From Rubricoccus sp038746605 (GTDB lineage: Bacteria > Bacteroidota > Rhodothermia > Rhodothermales > Rubricoccaceae): DNA of 64,000 nucleotides. Positions within the stretch are counted from its first letter, which is position 1, and every line of letters begins with the position of its first letter. A program made the translations under genes and the position numbers. Where the stretch lies: NCBI GenBank assembly GCA_038746605.1, contig JBCDKM010000001.1:1-64000 (forward strand), written 5' to 3'. This document shows, in pieces, positions 1 to 6,300 of the stretch. The notes below the pieces were generated by a model, which saw nothing but the letters and a program-made list of their open reading frames with translations, was not told the origin of the DNA and ran no database searches.

Positions 1-99
1 GTCCTCGACGCGGTGGACGCGCTCCAGGACCTCGGCGACTCCTTCGTCGGCGCTGCGGCGGAGATCGGCATCACGATCAACAACGAGCTTCCCGACTGA
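1..99 (+). CDS. C-terminal end of an imelysin-family protein (partial)
   Basis: The first 32 codons of the window stay open and end with TGA, giving the tail of a protein that begins outside the window. The last residues (GITINNELPD) resemble the C-terminus of the complete imelysin encoded at 1611-2732 (GVSITFSDNDGD). An imelysin upstream of a DUF1111 di-heme protein is a known gene order. Imelysins are surface or periplasmic proteins of the iron-regulated IrpA/EfeO-like group. The family call rests on a short tail plus context, so it is an inference. The next gene starts 8 bases after the stop, consistent with one operon. Confidence 0.55.
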   Translation, partial: VLDAVDALQDLGDSFVGAAAEIGITINNELPD

Positions 100-107
100 G
101 CCCGCCC

Positions 108-1562
108 GTGTCTCGCTCGCTCCCCATCAGGGCCCCCCGCCCCCAGCGCCTCCGCGGCGTTGGGGGCGCGGTGCGTCTGCTCGCGCTCGTGACCGTCCCG
201 CTCTGGGTGTGGATGGGCGCTGCGTGCGACTCGCACGGTCGCCTCGCCGCCGAGGCGGGGGAGGAGTTCTCGGGGGGCGATGTGACGGTGTTCAACACGG
301 GCGAGAATGCCTTTGGCTTGCCCGCACCCCAACTCTCCCGCGAGGAAGAACGCTTCTTCGGAGTCGGCAACTCGTTCTTCAATCAGAACTGGGTCCAGTC
401 GCCCGCGAGCACGACCGCTCGCGACGGCCTCGGGCCCTTCTTCAACGCGCGCTCCTGCGCAGCCTGTCACTTCAAGGATGGCCGAGGCCGTGCCCCGGAG
501 TTCGACGGCGAGCGCCCGACCGGCTGGATCGTCCGCCTCGGTGTCCCAGGGCAGGTAGACGTGGTCGGAGGACCGGTCGGCGATACGAACTACGGGACAC
601 AGATCCAGGACGGTGCCATCCTCGGCTTCGCGCCGGAGGCCACGCCCGTCATCCGCTACGAGGAGATCGCGGGCACCTTCGCGGACGGCACGCCCTACAG
701 CCTGCGCAAGCCGCTCGTCCGCTTCGAGGACACCGCCTACGGCCCCATCGCGGGCGTCTCCGTCTCGGCGCGTGTGGCGAACCACCTCTCTGGCCTCGGC
801 CTCCTCGACGCCGTCCCCGAGGCGGACCTCCTCGCACGCGAGGACCCCAACGACCTCGACGGGGATGGCATCTCGGGCCGCGCCAACCGCGTCTGGAGCG
901 TGGCGCAGCAACAGCACGTGGTGGGTCGCTTCGGCTGGAAGGCGGAGCAGCCGACCGTCCGCCAGCAAGTCGCGAGCGCCTTCCACGGCGACATGGGCCT
1001 GACCTCGTCGCTCTTTAGCGATGAGAACTGCACCGTCGCGCCCGCCGGGTGCAACGAGGCGCCCAACGGCGGCGCGCCCGAGATCGTGGACGACGCGCTC
1101 ACGCACACCACGCTCTACGCCAGCACCCTCGCCGTCCCCGCCCGCCGCGACTGGGACAACCCGCAGGTGCTGCGCGGTAAGGAGATCTTCAGCGCCATCG
1201 GCTGCGCGAGTTGCCACGTGCCCCAGATGGAGACCGGCACCAGCACCGTCGCGGACGCTCTCTCCGGCCAGACCATCCGGCCGTACACGGACCTCCTCCT
1301 CCACGATATGGGCGACGGCCTCGCGGACGATCTCGCGACCTTCGACGCCAGTGGTCGCGAGTGGCGGACGCCGCCGCTCTGGGGCCTCGGGCTCTTCGAG
1401 ACCGTCAACGGTCACATGAACCTGCTCCACGATGGCCGCGCACGCGGCGTGGTGGAGGCCATCCTCTGGCACGGCGGCGAGGCGGAAGCCTCTCGCGAAC
1501 AGTTCCGCCGCCTTTCCCGCGACGAGCGCGACGACCTCGTCCGCTTCCTGCACTCCCTCTGA
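108..1562 (+). CDS. Di-heme oxidoreductase family lipoprotein (DUF1111, thiol-oxidoreductase-like)
   Basis: Predicted 484-residue exported c-type cytochrome. A basic N-terminus, a hydrophobic stretch and the lipobox MGAAC (Cys40) indicate a lipoprotein. Two CxxCH heme-attachment motifs are visible: CAACH at about residues 117-121 and CASCH at about 366-370, the arrangement of the DUF1111/di-haem oxidoredictase family, which is related to bacterial di-heme peroxidases. The start is GTG at 108, 8 bases after the upstream imelysin stop. It is flanked by imelysins on both sides and followed by an HTTM protein, the order seen in iron- or copper-linked clusters of Bacteroidota. The substrate is unknown. 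A palindromic element begins 10 bases after the stop. Confidence 0.9.
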   Translation: MSRSLPIRAPRPQRLRGVGGAVRLLALVTVPLWVWMGAACDSHGRLAAEAGEEFSGGDVTVFNTGENAFGLPAPQLSREEERFFGVGNSFFNQNWVQSPASTTARDGLGPFFNARSCAACHFKDGRGRAPEFDGERPTGWIVRLGVPGQVDVVGGPVGDTNYGTQIQDGAILGFAPEATPVIRYEEIAGTFADGTPYSLRKPLVRFEDTAYGPIAGVSVSARVANHLSGLGLLDAVPEADLLAREDPNDLDGDGISGRANRVWSVAQQQHVVGRFGWKAEQPTVRQQVASAFHGDMGLTSSLFSDENCTVAPAGCNEAPNGGAPEIVDDALTHTTLYASTLAVPARRDWDNPQVLRGKEIFSAIGCASCHVPQMETGTSTVADALSGQTIRPYTDLLLHDMGDGLADDLATFDASGREWRTPPLWGLGLFETVNGHMNLLHDGRARGVVEAILWHGGEAEASREQFRRLSRDERDDLVRFLHSL

Positions 1563-1571
1563 CGGGTCCCC

Positions 1572-1591
1572 CCACCTCGGTGCCGAGGCGG
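1572..1591. repeat. Palindromic intergenic element, short-loop type
   Basis: Inverted repeat with core CCTCGG-TG-CCGAGG and nearly complete 9-bp arms (one mismatch), 10 bases after the stop of the di-heme gene. It belongs to the family repeated about 21 times in this window. Confidence 0.8.
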
Positions 1592-1610
1592 AGACCCCCG
1601 CTCCTCTAGT

Positions 1611-2732
1611 ATGACTCTCCGCCCCGGCGTCGCCGCCCTCGGCCTGACGGCCCTCCTCGCCCTCGGCGCCGCCTGCGACGCCGGTGGAGACGACGGCGAC
1701 GCCCGCGCCGACGTGCGCCGCGCGATGCTCTCTGACATGGCCTCGCGCGTCATCACCCCGGTCCATACCGGGTTCACCGCCGACGCCCGCGCGCTGTCCA
1801 CCGCCATCGCCGCGCTCGATGCCGACCCGTCGGCCACGACACTCGCGAGCGCGCAGCAAGCCTGGGAGACGGCGGCGATCTCCTGGCAGCGCCTCGCGGC
1901 GCTCAACCTGCCCGGCGTCAAGTTCGGGCTCTACCACAACCGCATCGCCACGCGGCCCGCGAACGTGGAGGCGGTAGAGGAGGGGCTTTCCGGCAGCGAG
2001 ACCGTCGACCTCGCGTACATCCAGCGCCGGGGCTCCAACGCCCGTGGCCTGCCCGTCCTGGAGTACCTCCTCTTCGATGGAGACGACCCGCTCGCCAGTC
2101 TTCAGAACGCCCGGCGCCGCGCCTACGCCCGCGCCGTCTCCGAGGACGTGCTCGGCCAGGCCGAGGCGCTGGAGACCAAGTGGAGCGCCACCGGAGGCGA
2201 CGAGATCGGGATGTTCATCGCGGCGGACACCGAGGGGCGCAACCTCCAGAGCAGTGTCTCGCGCATCGTCAACGAGATGGCGATGGTGACCGAGGACCTC
2301 CGCTACGTCGCCATCGGCCGCCCGATGGGCATCGCGCGCAACCCGGAGGAGCCCGGGGGCGATCCGCGTCCAGACCTCGTGGAGGCGCCGTACGCGCTCG
2401 AATCGGCTGCACTCTACCGCGAGTCGCTCGCGGGACTGCGCACCCTGTTTATCTCTGGCGGCGGCACCGGCCTCGATGACTACCTCACAGCACTGGAAGC
2501 TGAGATCGACGGCCAGCCCGTCGGCGCGGCCGTGCTCGCGCAAATCGACGAGACCGAGGCCGCGATTGACGCACTGGGCATGCCGCTCCGCGAGGCGATC
2601 GAGAGCAACCCCGAGGCCGTCCGCACGGTCTACGCCGAGGCAGGCGACCTCCTGCGGATCGTCAAGGTGGACCTCGCGAACTGGCTCGGCGTGAGCATCA
2701 CCTTCAGCGACAACGACGGCGACTCGGGATGA
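1611..2732 (+). CDS. Imelysin-family lipoprotein
   Basis: 373 residues. The N-terminus is a lipoprotein signal (hydrophobic stretch ending LGAAC, Cys22) followed by an acidic Asp/Gly linker. The central segment GLPVLEYLLFDGDDP matches the conserved GLPALEYLLF block of imelysin (peptidase M75-like, IrpA/EfeO-related) proteins. These are helical surface proteins linked to iron or other metal binding; peptidase activity is doubtful for many members. It sits in an imelysin / DUF1111 / imelysin / HTTM cluster and follows a palindromic element, so it may be expressed separately from the di-heme gene. The ATG at 1611 is the only start that gives the signal sequence. Confidence 0.88.
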   Translation: MTLRPGVAALGLTALLALGAACDAGGDDGDARADVRRAMLSDMASRVITPVHTGFTADARALSTAIAALDADPSATTLASAQQAWETAAISWQRLAALNLPGVKFGLYHNRIATRPANVEAVEEGLSGSETVDLAYIQRRGSNARGLPVLEYLLFDGDDPLASLQNARRRAYARAVSEDVLGQAEALETKWSATGGDEIGMFIAADTEGRNLQSSVSRIVNEMAMVTEDLRYVAIGRPMGIARNPEEPGGDPRPDLVEAPYALESAALYRESLAGLRTLFISGGGTGLDDYLTALEAEIDGQPVGAAVLAQIDETEAAIDALGMPLREAIESNPEAVRTVYAEAGDLLRIVKVDLANWLGVSITFSDNDGDSG

Positions 2733-2755
2733 TCCGGGGCCCTGTTCCGGCTCCC

Positions 2756-2777
2756 CCCGCCTCGGCACCGAGGCGGG
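2756..2777. repeat. Palindromic intergenic element, short-loop type
   Basis: Perfect inverted repeat, 10-bp arms around CA (core CCTCGG-CA-CCGAGG), 23 bases after the imelysin stop and about 10 bases before the GTG start of the HTTM gene. It would fold in the mRNA close to that start. Confidence 0.85.
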
Positions 2778-2787
2778 CCGACTCGCC

Positions 2788-4161
2788 GTGACGGCCGGAG
2801 ACACGTCCCGTCCGCTCGCGCGGCTCCGCGCATGGCTCGCCGCGCCCGAGGACCCGCTCGTGCTCGGCCTCTTCCGGATCGGCTTCGGGCTCGTCATGGC
2901 GGCGAGTCTCGTGCGCTTCCTCGTGCTGCGCTGGGCCGGTCCGCTCTACGCCGAGCCCGCCGTCCGCTTCACCTACCCCGGCTTCGGATGGGTGCAGCCG
3001 CTCCCGCTCTGGGCGCTCACCGCGGTGCTCGCCGTCGCGCTCGTCTCAGCGCTCGCGTTCGCCGTCGGGCGCGGCTGGCGGGTCTGGGTCGCACTCTTCG
3101 TCGCGACGTTCACGTACGTCGAGTTGATCGACGCGACGACCTACCTCAACCACTACTACTTCGTGACCGTCGTGGGCCTGCTGATGCTGGCCCTCCCGAT
3201 GGGCGCGGCGCTCGTGCCCGGCCGCGCGCCCCGGCGGTCCGTCCCGCGATGGGCCGTGACGGCGCTCCGCGTGCAGATCGGGCTGGTCTACTTCCTCGCG
3301 GGCGTCGCGAAGCTGCATCCGGACTGGCTCGTGGACGCGATGCCGCTCCGGATCTGGCTCCCGGCGCGGAGCGGCTTGCCGGTGATCGGGCCGCTCCTGG
3401 ACCTGGAGTGGATGCCGTGGGCGTTCTCCTGGGCGGGCGCGGCGTTCGATCTGCTTGTGCCGTTCGCGCTCTCCGTCCGGCGGCTGCGCCCGTGGGCCTA
3501 CGCCGCTGCGCTCGTCTTCCACGCGATGACGTACGCGCTGTTCAACATCGGCGTCTTCCCGTTCGTGATGATGGTGGCCGCGCTGGTCTTCTTTGAGGCC
3601 GACGAGTGGCGGGCCCTCGCCCGTCGCATCCGCACGCTCACAGGGCGTGAGTTCCCCCGCCTCGGCACCGAGGTGGGAGGAGTAGAGACACGCACTCCCG
3701 TTCGGCCCTCGCGATGGATTGCGAGAGGCGTCGCCATCTGGCTGGCGGTGCAGCTGCTGCTCCCATTCCGCCACTGGCTCTATCCCGGCGACCGCTTCTG
3801 GACCGACGAGGGCTATCGCTTCGCATGGCACGTCATGGTGACGCAACGGACCGGCACTGCCAGCTTTCATGTGCGCGATCCGGCTTCCGGTCGTGAGTGG
3901 ACGGTGCTTCCCAGCGATGACCTCACGCCGCTCCAAGAGAAGCAGATGGCCTTCCAGCCCGATTTCATCTGGCAGTACGCGCAGCACGTGGAGCAGCGTT
4001 TCCGAGAGGCTGGCTATGCCAACGTGGAGGTCCGCGCTGAAGTCTACATGAGCCTGAATGGCCGCCAAAGCCAGCCTCTCATCGATCCCAAGGTGGACCT
4101 GACGAGCCAGCCCCGTGGCTTTGGACCAAAGCCTTGGGTTCTCTCGCACCCAGATCTCTAG
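2788..4161 (+). CDS. HTTM domain-containing membrane protein (vitamin K carboxylase-like)
   Basis: 457 residues with several membrane segments in the first 270 residues, resembling the horizontally transferred transmembrane (HTTM) domain of gamma-glutamyl carboxylase-like proteins; motifs such as YLNHYYF, YFLAGVAKLHPDWL and FHAMTYALFNIGVFPF fit. A soluble C-terminal part (RHWLYPGDRFWTDEGYRFAWHVM) is typical of the bacterial members found beside imelysins and DUF1111 proteins. The product's reaction is unknown. Oddly, a copy of the palindromic repeat (3656-3677) lies inside the reading frame at the linker between the two halves and is translated as PRLGTEVGG. The GTG start at 2788 follows another copy. 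Confidence 0.85.
   Translation: MTAGDTSRPLARLRAWLAAPEDPLVLGLFRIGFGLVMAASLVRFLVLRWAGPLYAEPAVRFTYPGFGWVQPLPLWALTAVLAVALVSALAFAVGRGWRVWVALFVATFTYVELIDATTYLNHYYFVTVVGLLMLALPMGAALVPGRAPRRSVPRWAVTALRVQIGLVYFLAGVAKLHPDWLVDAMPLRIWLPARSGLPVIGPLLDLEWMPWAFSWAGAAFDLLVPFALSVRRLRPWAYAAALVFHAMTYALFNIGVFPFVMMVAALVFFEADEWRALARRIRTLTGREFPRLGTEVGGVETRTPVRPSRWIARGVAIWLAVQLLLPFRHWLYPGDRFWTDEGYRFAWHVMVTQRTGTASFHVRDPASGREWTVLPSDDLTPLQEKQMAFQPDFIWQYAQHVEQRFREAGYANVEVRAEVYMSLNGRQSQPLIDPKVDLTSQPRGFGPKPWVLSHPDL
3656..3677. repeat. Palindromic element inserted inside the HTTM coding sequence
   Basis: Same sequence as the intergenic copies (CCCGCCTCGG-CA-CCGAGGTGGG, one G-T change), but located within an open reading frame. 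The frame is kept, giving the residues PRLGTEVG. It lies in the linker between the membrane part and the C-terminal soluble part of the protein. Confidence 0.75.
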
Positions 4162-4230
4162 CCTCCCACTCGGTATCCCACGAGGCCTCAAGGCAAGACG
4201 CGCGAGCACAGGTGAGATGTTACTGCTAGT

Positions 4231-4248
4231 TTAGACCAAGTCTGGATA
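4231..4248. promoter_or_regulatory. Dyad-like site, near-duplicate of 5972-5989
   Basis: TTAGACCAAGTCTGGATA matches TTAGAACCAGTCTAGATA at 5972-5989 at 15 of 18 positions, same orientation. Both contain a TAGA...TCT half-dyad. They flank the 4.2-6.0 kb block of small, lower-GC genes. The role is unknown; operator, promoter part or residual duplication are all possible. Confidence 0.25.
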
Positions 4249-4371
4249 GAGTGGAGCCGCATGCCCTCTGCTCGCTAAGCAACCCTTCCTGGTCCACTCG
4301 CGACCGCCTTTCCCTCCGGCCAGGCGTGTTCCCATGCACCCGGTCGCCTCCACCAGACTGAGAACGGTATC

Positions 4372-4542
4372 GTGCTTCGGTGCGACTGGTTCAACGATCT
4401 CTTCGTTCTTGTCCTTATCGGCCTCACCTTCACCGAGGCGGAGGTAGAGGAGCTTCGAGACCCGCTCAACGGCGCCGCTGCAATGGATGAACTCGATAGC
4501 CTGCTCGATGACGCACTCGGCTCGTCAGGCGACATCCTCTGA
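4372..4542 (+). CDS. Small hypothetical protein, possibly a decayed relative of the next gene's product
   Basis: The reading frame is open from 4279 to the TGA at 4540-4542, but the only usual start codon is GTG at 4372, giving 56 residues. The upstream open part reads sensibly (TENGIVLRCDWFNDL), suggesting that the true start was lost or is unusual. The pattern, a short beta-rich segment with one Cys then an LTFTEAEVEEL helix, looks like the same fold as the 118-residue product that begins two bases after this stop, but it lacks the CPCC cysteines. An Asp/Leu-rich acidic tail follows. No function can be assigned. Confidence 0.45.
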   Translation: MLRCDWFNDLFVLVLIGLTFTEAEVEELRDPLNGAAAMDELDSLLDDALGSSGDIL

Positions 4543-4544
4543 TC

Positions 4545-4901
4545 ATGCTGAGCCCCATCCGAATTCTCTCCGACCCCATCCTGTCTCAGTGCGACGGGGG
4601 AGCTGTCACCGTGTGTCCCTGTTGCGGATTTCCGGTCCTGCACTTTGGAGACGCTCGCGTTACTCTGCGGCCCAAGCAATTGCACGCCATGCTCGCTACC
4701 GTTCGTGAGGTCGCAGACGCGGCCGACCAACCGACGGCATGCTGGGGATGGAGCCTCCGAGCCCAGACTCGATTCGAAGATGTCACCTTTCGTCTCTCGC
4801 CCGACGAAACCTCAGACATGGCCGACTTGCTCGAAGCAGCTGCCGTCGCACTTGATCTCGACGCGCTCCTCTACGACGTGCTGACGGAGGAACTGATGTG
4901 A
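4545..4901 (+). CDS. Hypothetical zinc-ribbon-like protein (DUF6686-like)
   Basis: 118-residue soluble protein. A CDGGAVTVCPCCGFPVLHFGDARVTLRPKQL segment carries four cysteines in a zinc-ribbon-like arrangement followed by a short beta/alpha stretch, reminiscent of the small Bacteroidota DUF6686 family; this match is from memory and moderate. The acidic helical C-terminus (residues about 85-118) resembles the end of the preceding small ORF. Start ATG at 4545, two bases after the upstream TGA, suggesting translational coupling. A nitroreductase gene follows after 22 bases. The cysteines may bind zinc; the role is unknown. Confidence 0.65.
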   Translation: MLSPIRILSDPILSQCDGGAVTVCPCCGFPVLHFGDARVTLRPKQLHAMLATVREVADAADQPTACWGWSLRAQTRFEDVTFRLSPDETSDMADLLEAAAVALDLDALLYDVLTEELM

Positions 4902-4950
4902 GGCCTAGCGGTCGCCACGTCCCTTGACTGCCGTTCTCTACTCCGTTCAG

Positions 4951-5604
4951 ATGGACACGAAGGATCCGTTCCCTGCTAACGCCGTCGCGCTCGTGGATCA
5001 GGTGATCTGCACCCGTCGAACGCTTCGGGTGGAATCAGAAGAACCTGCCTCTTACTCGGATGGGCTCTCGCGAGAGGTGATCGAAGAGATGCTCACCGTC
5101 GCGGGATACGCGCCCTTTCATCACGAAGCCCCTTCGGGTGCGCCCGAGCCCTGGCGCTGCCACGTGTTTGATGCCAAGGGGTGCCGGTGGCTGCGAGAGC
5201 GCGCGCTCGATGCAGGGGTCGGGGGGCGGATTCCAGGTCTTCTCGCAGCGGCCTCGTCGTTGATCCTCGTGACGTGGACACCAGAGGGGGAGGCATCCCC
5301 AGTCCCTGGGCTCGGGTTCGAGGTCTCGCTCAAGAACGTGGAGCACATCGCGGCAGCGAGTGCCATGATTCAGAATCTGCTACTCGCGGCGACCGTGCGG
5401 AACGTCCACACGTACTGGTCCAGCGGTGGATGGTTGTCCTGGCCGAGTGGTATGGAGACGGCAGGGGTACCAGAGGGCGAACTCCTGCTCGGCGCCGTCT
5501 TCGTTGCTCCGGCCTCTCTGGAGGGAGTTACCACCAGCCCGGGGAAGAAGCACGCAAAGCGCACGGAGATGAGCCGCTGGACTCGGTGGGCCGACCCAGT
5601 CTGA
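4951..5604 (+). CDS. Nitroreductase-family protein
   Basis: 217 residues from ATG 4951 (a TTG at 4924 would add nine). RRTLR near the N-terminus corresponds to the FMN-phosphate-binding Arg region, GYAPFHHEAPSGAPEPWRCHVF to the APS-N-PWRF block, and AAASAMIQNLLLAATVRNVHTYWSSGG to the long helix and the Gly-rich loop of the nitroreductase fold. Members are FMN-dependent NAD(P)H oxidoreductases; the substrate cannot be read from the sequence. The C-terminus ends in a basic, Trp-containing tail. It follows the small zinc-ribbon genes and is convergent with the Cys-rich mini-protein gene. Confidence 0.8.
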   Translation: MDTKDPFPANAVALVDQVICTRRTLRVESEEPASYSDGLSREVIEEMLTVAGYAPFHHEAPSGAPEPWRCHVFDAKGCRWLRERALDAGVGGRIPGLLAAASSLILVTWTPEGEASPVPGLGFEVSLKNVEHIAAASAMIQNLLLAATVRNVHTYWSSGGWLSWPSGMETAGVPEGELLLGAVFVAPASLEGVTTSPGKKHAKRTEMSRWTRWADPV

Positions 5605-5695
5605 GTCTCCTGAGGCGAACGGAATCCACGAAAGTGGAAGCGGCCGCAGACCATCGAGTCCGCAGCCGCTTGGGATGCAAGGCAGAGCGTGGTTT

Positions 5696-5905
5696 CTATG
5701 CCTGTCCAGTCTTCTGCCCCAGCACGTTCAGCGGGATCAACTCCAGGTGGATCCCATTGTCACCGGGATAGCCGGACGTGTGGGCCACCTCGTTGGTCCA
5801 GATCTCATCCGGGATGCCCGTCGGGAAGGCCTCACAGAGTTGAGTGGCTTCAGACTGACGGTCGAGGTGGGTGCAGGCAGTGCACTGGGACTGGGGGACG
5901 GTCAT
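5696..5905 (-). CDS. Small Cys-rich conserved protein of unknown function
   Basis: 69 residues from ATG at 5905 (an upstream start at 5959 would add 18). It has the pattern C-T-A-C-T-H-L ... L-C-E-A-F-P-T-G-I-P-D-E-I-W ... A-H-T ... Y-P-G-D-N-G-I-H-L-E, which I recognise as a widespread small cytosolic family with a CxxC, a third Cys before AFPxGIP, and a closing YPGDxGIxF motif. The cysteines and histidines could bind a metal. No characterised function is known to me. It is convergent with the nitroreductase gene; there is no palindromic element in the 91-base gap between their stops. Confidence 0.7.
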   Translation of the reverse strand: MTVPQSQCTACTHLDRQSEATQLCEAFPTGIPDEIWTNEVAHTSGYPGDNGIHLELIPLNVLGQKTGQA

Positions 5906-5964
5906 GGCAGGAATGGATCGTGGAAGAGGTGATATGACGCAGGTTTCGACGAGATCCACATCTC

Positions 5965-6228
5965 TTGAACATTAGAACCAGTCTAGATACAGGGACGTTG
6001 ATTGGAGGCGGGTTATGCGATGCCGCCGACCCCCAAAGGGCCCAGACGGTGGAGCCTGGCGTGCGGACCGATTTCGAGCGAGCCCGACCGGCGCTGAGGC
6101 CTCCGAACCCGCTCGGTTTCAGCGAGGACCACGCCGTGTCCCTCCTCGCAAGACCCGGCGCGTTCGAGCCGTATGATCCGGCAGGGCAAGAGGCCTTGGA
6201 TGCTTTGCATCGCGCACTCTCTGGATAG
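5965..6228 (+). CDS. Possible small hypothetical protein
   Basis: An 87-codon frame from TTG 5965; the first 25 codons are unlike the local codon usage, but from about 6049 (GTG) on the usage is G/C-rich in third position like real genes here. The tail PAGQEALDALHRALSG looks like an ordinary helix end. A palindromic element begins 28 bases after the stop, as after many genuine genes in this window. No family is recognised; a true start at 6049 or 6061 is plausible. It may be a remnant. Confidence 0.28.
   Translation: MNIRTSLDTGTLIGGGLCDAADPQRAQTVEPGVRTDFERARPALRPPNPLGFSEDHAVSLLARPGAFEPYDPAGQEALDALHRALSG
5972..5989. promoter_or_regulatory. Dyad-like site, near-duplicate of 4231-4248
   Basis: TTAGAACCAGTCTAGATA contains a TCTAGA-like dyad (TAGA...TCTA) and matches the site at 4231-4248 at 15 of 18 positions. 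It lies upstream of the Cys-rich gene (minus strand) and at the start of a possible plus-strand ORF. Function is unproven. Confidence 0.25.
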
Positions 6229-6255
6229 GCTGTCTCACAGTTCGGACGGACCCCA

Positions 6256-6291
6256 CCCGCCTCGGTCCTTTCGCGGAGGCCCCGAGGCGGG
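6256..6291. repeat. Palindromic intergenic element, long-loop type
   Basis: Perfect 10-bp arms CCCGCCTCGG / CCGAGGCGGG separated by a 16-base loop. It lies between a possible plus-strand ORF and the stop of the minus-strand symporter gene, 9 bases downstream of that stop. Confidence 0.8.
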
Positions 6292-6300
6292 GACGGGCGG

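Noticed and set aside
209..1018. Long Arg-rich ORF opposite or shifted to the di-heme gene
   Set aside because: It is an out-of-frame shadow: Arg/Pro-rich, no domain, fully overlapped by a gene with two heme motifs.
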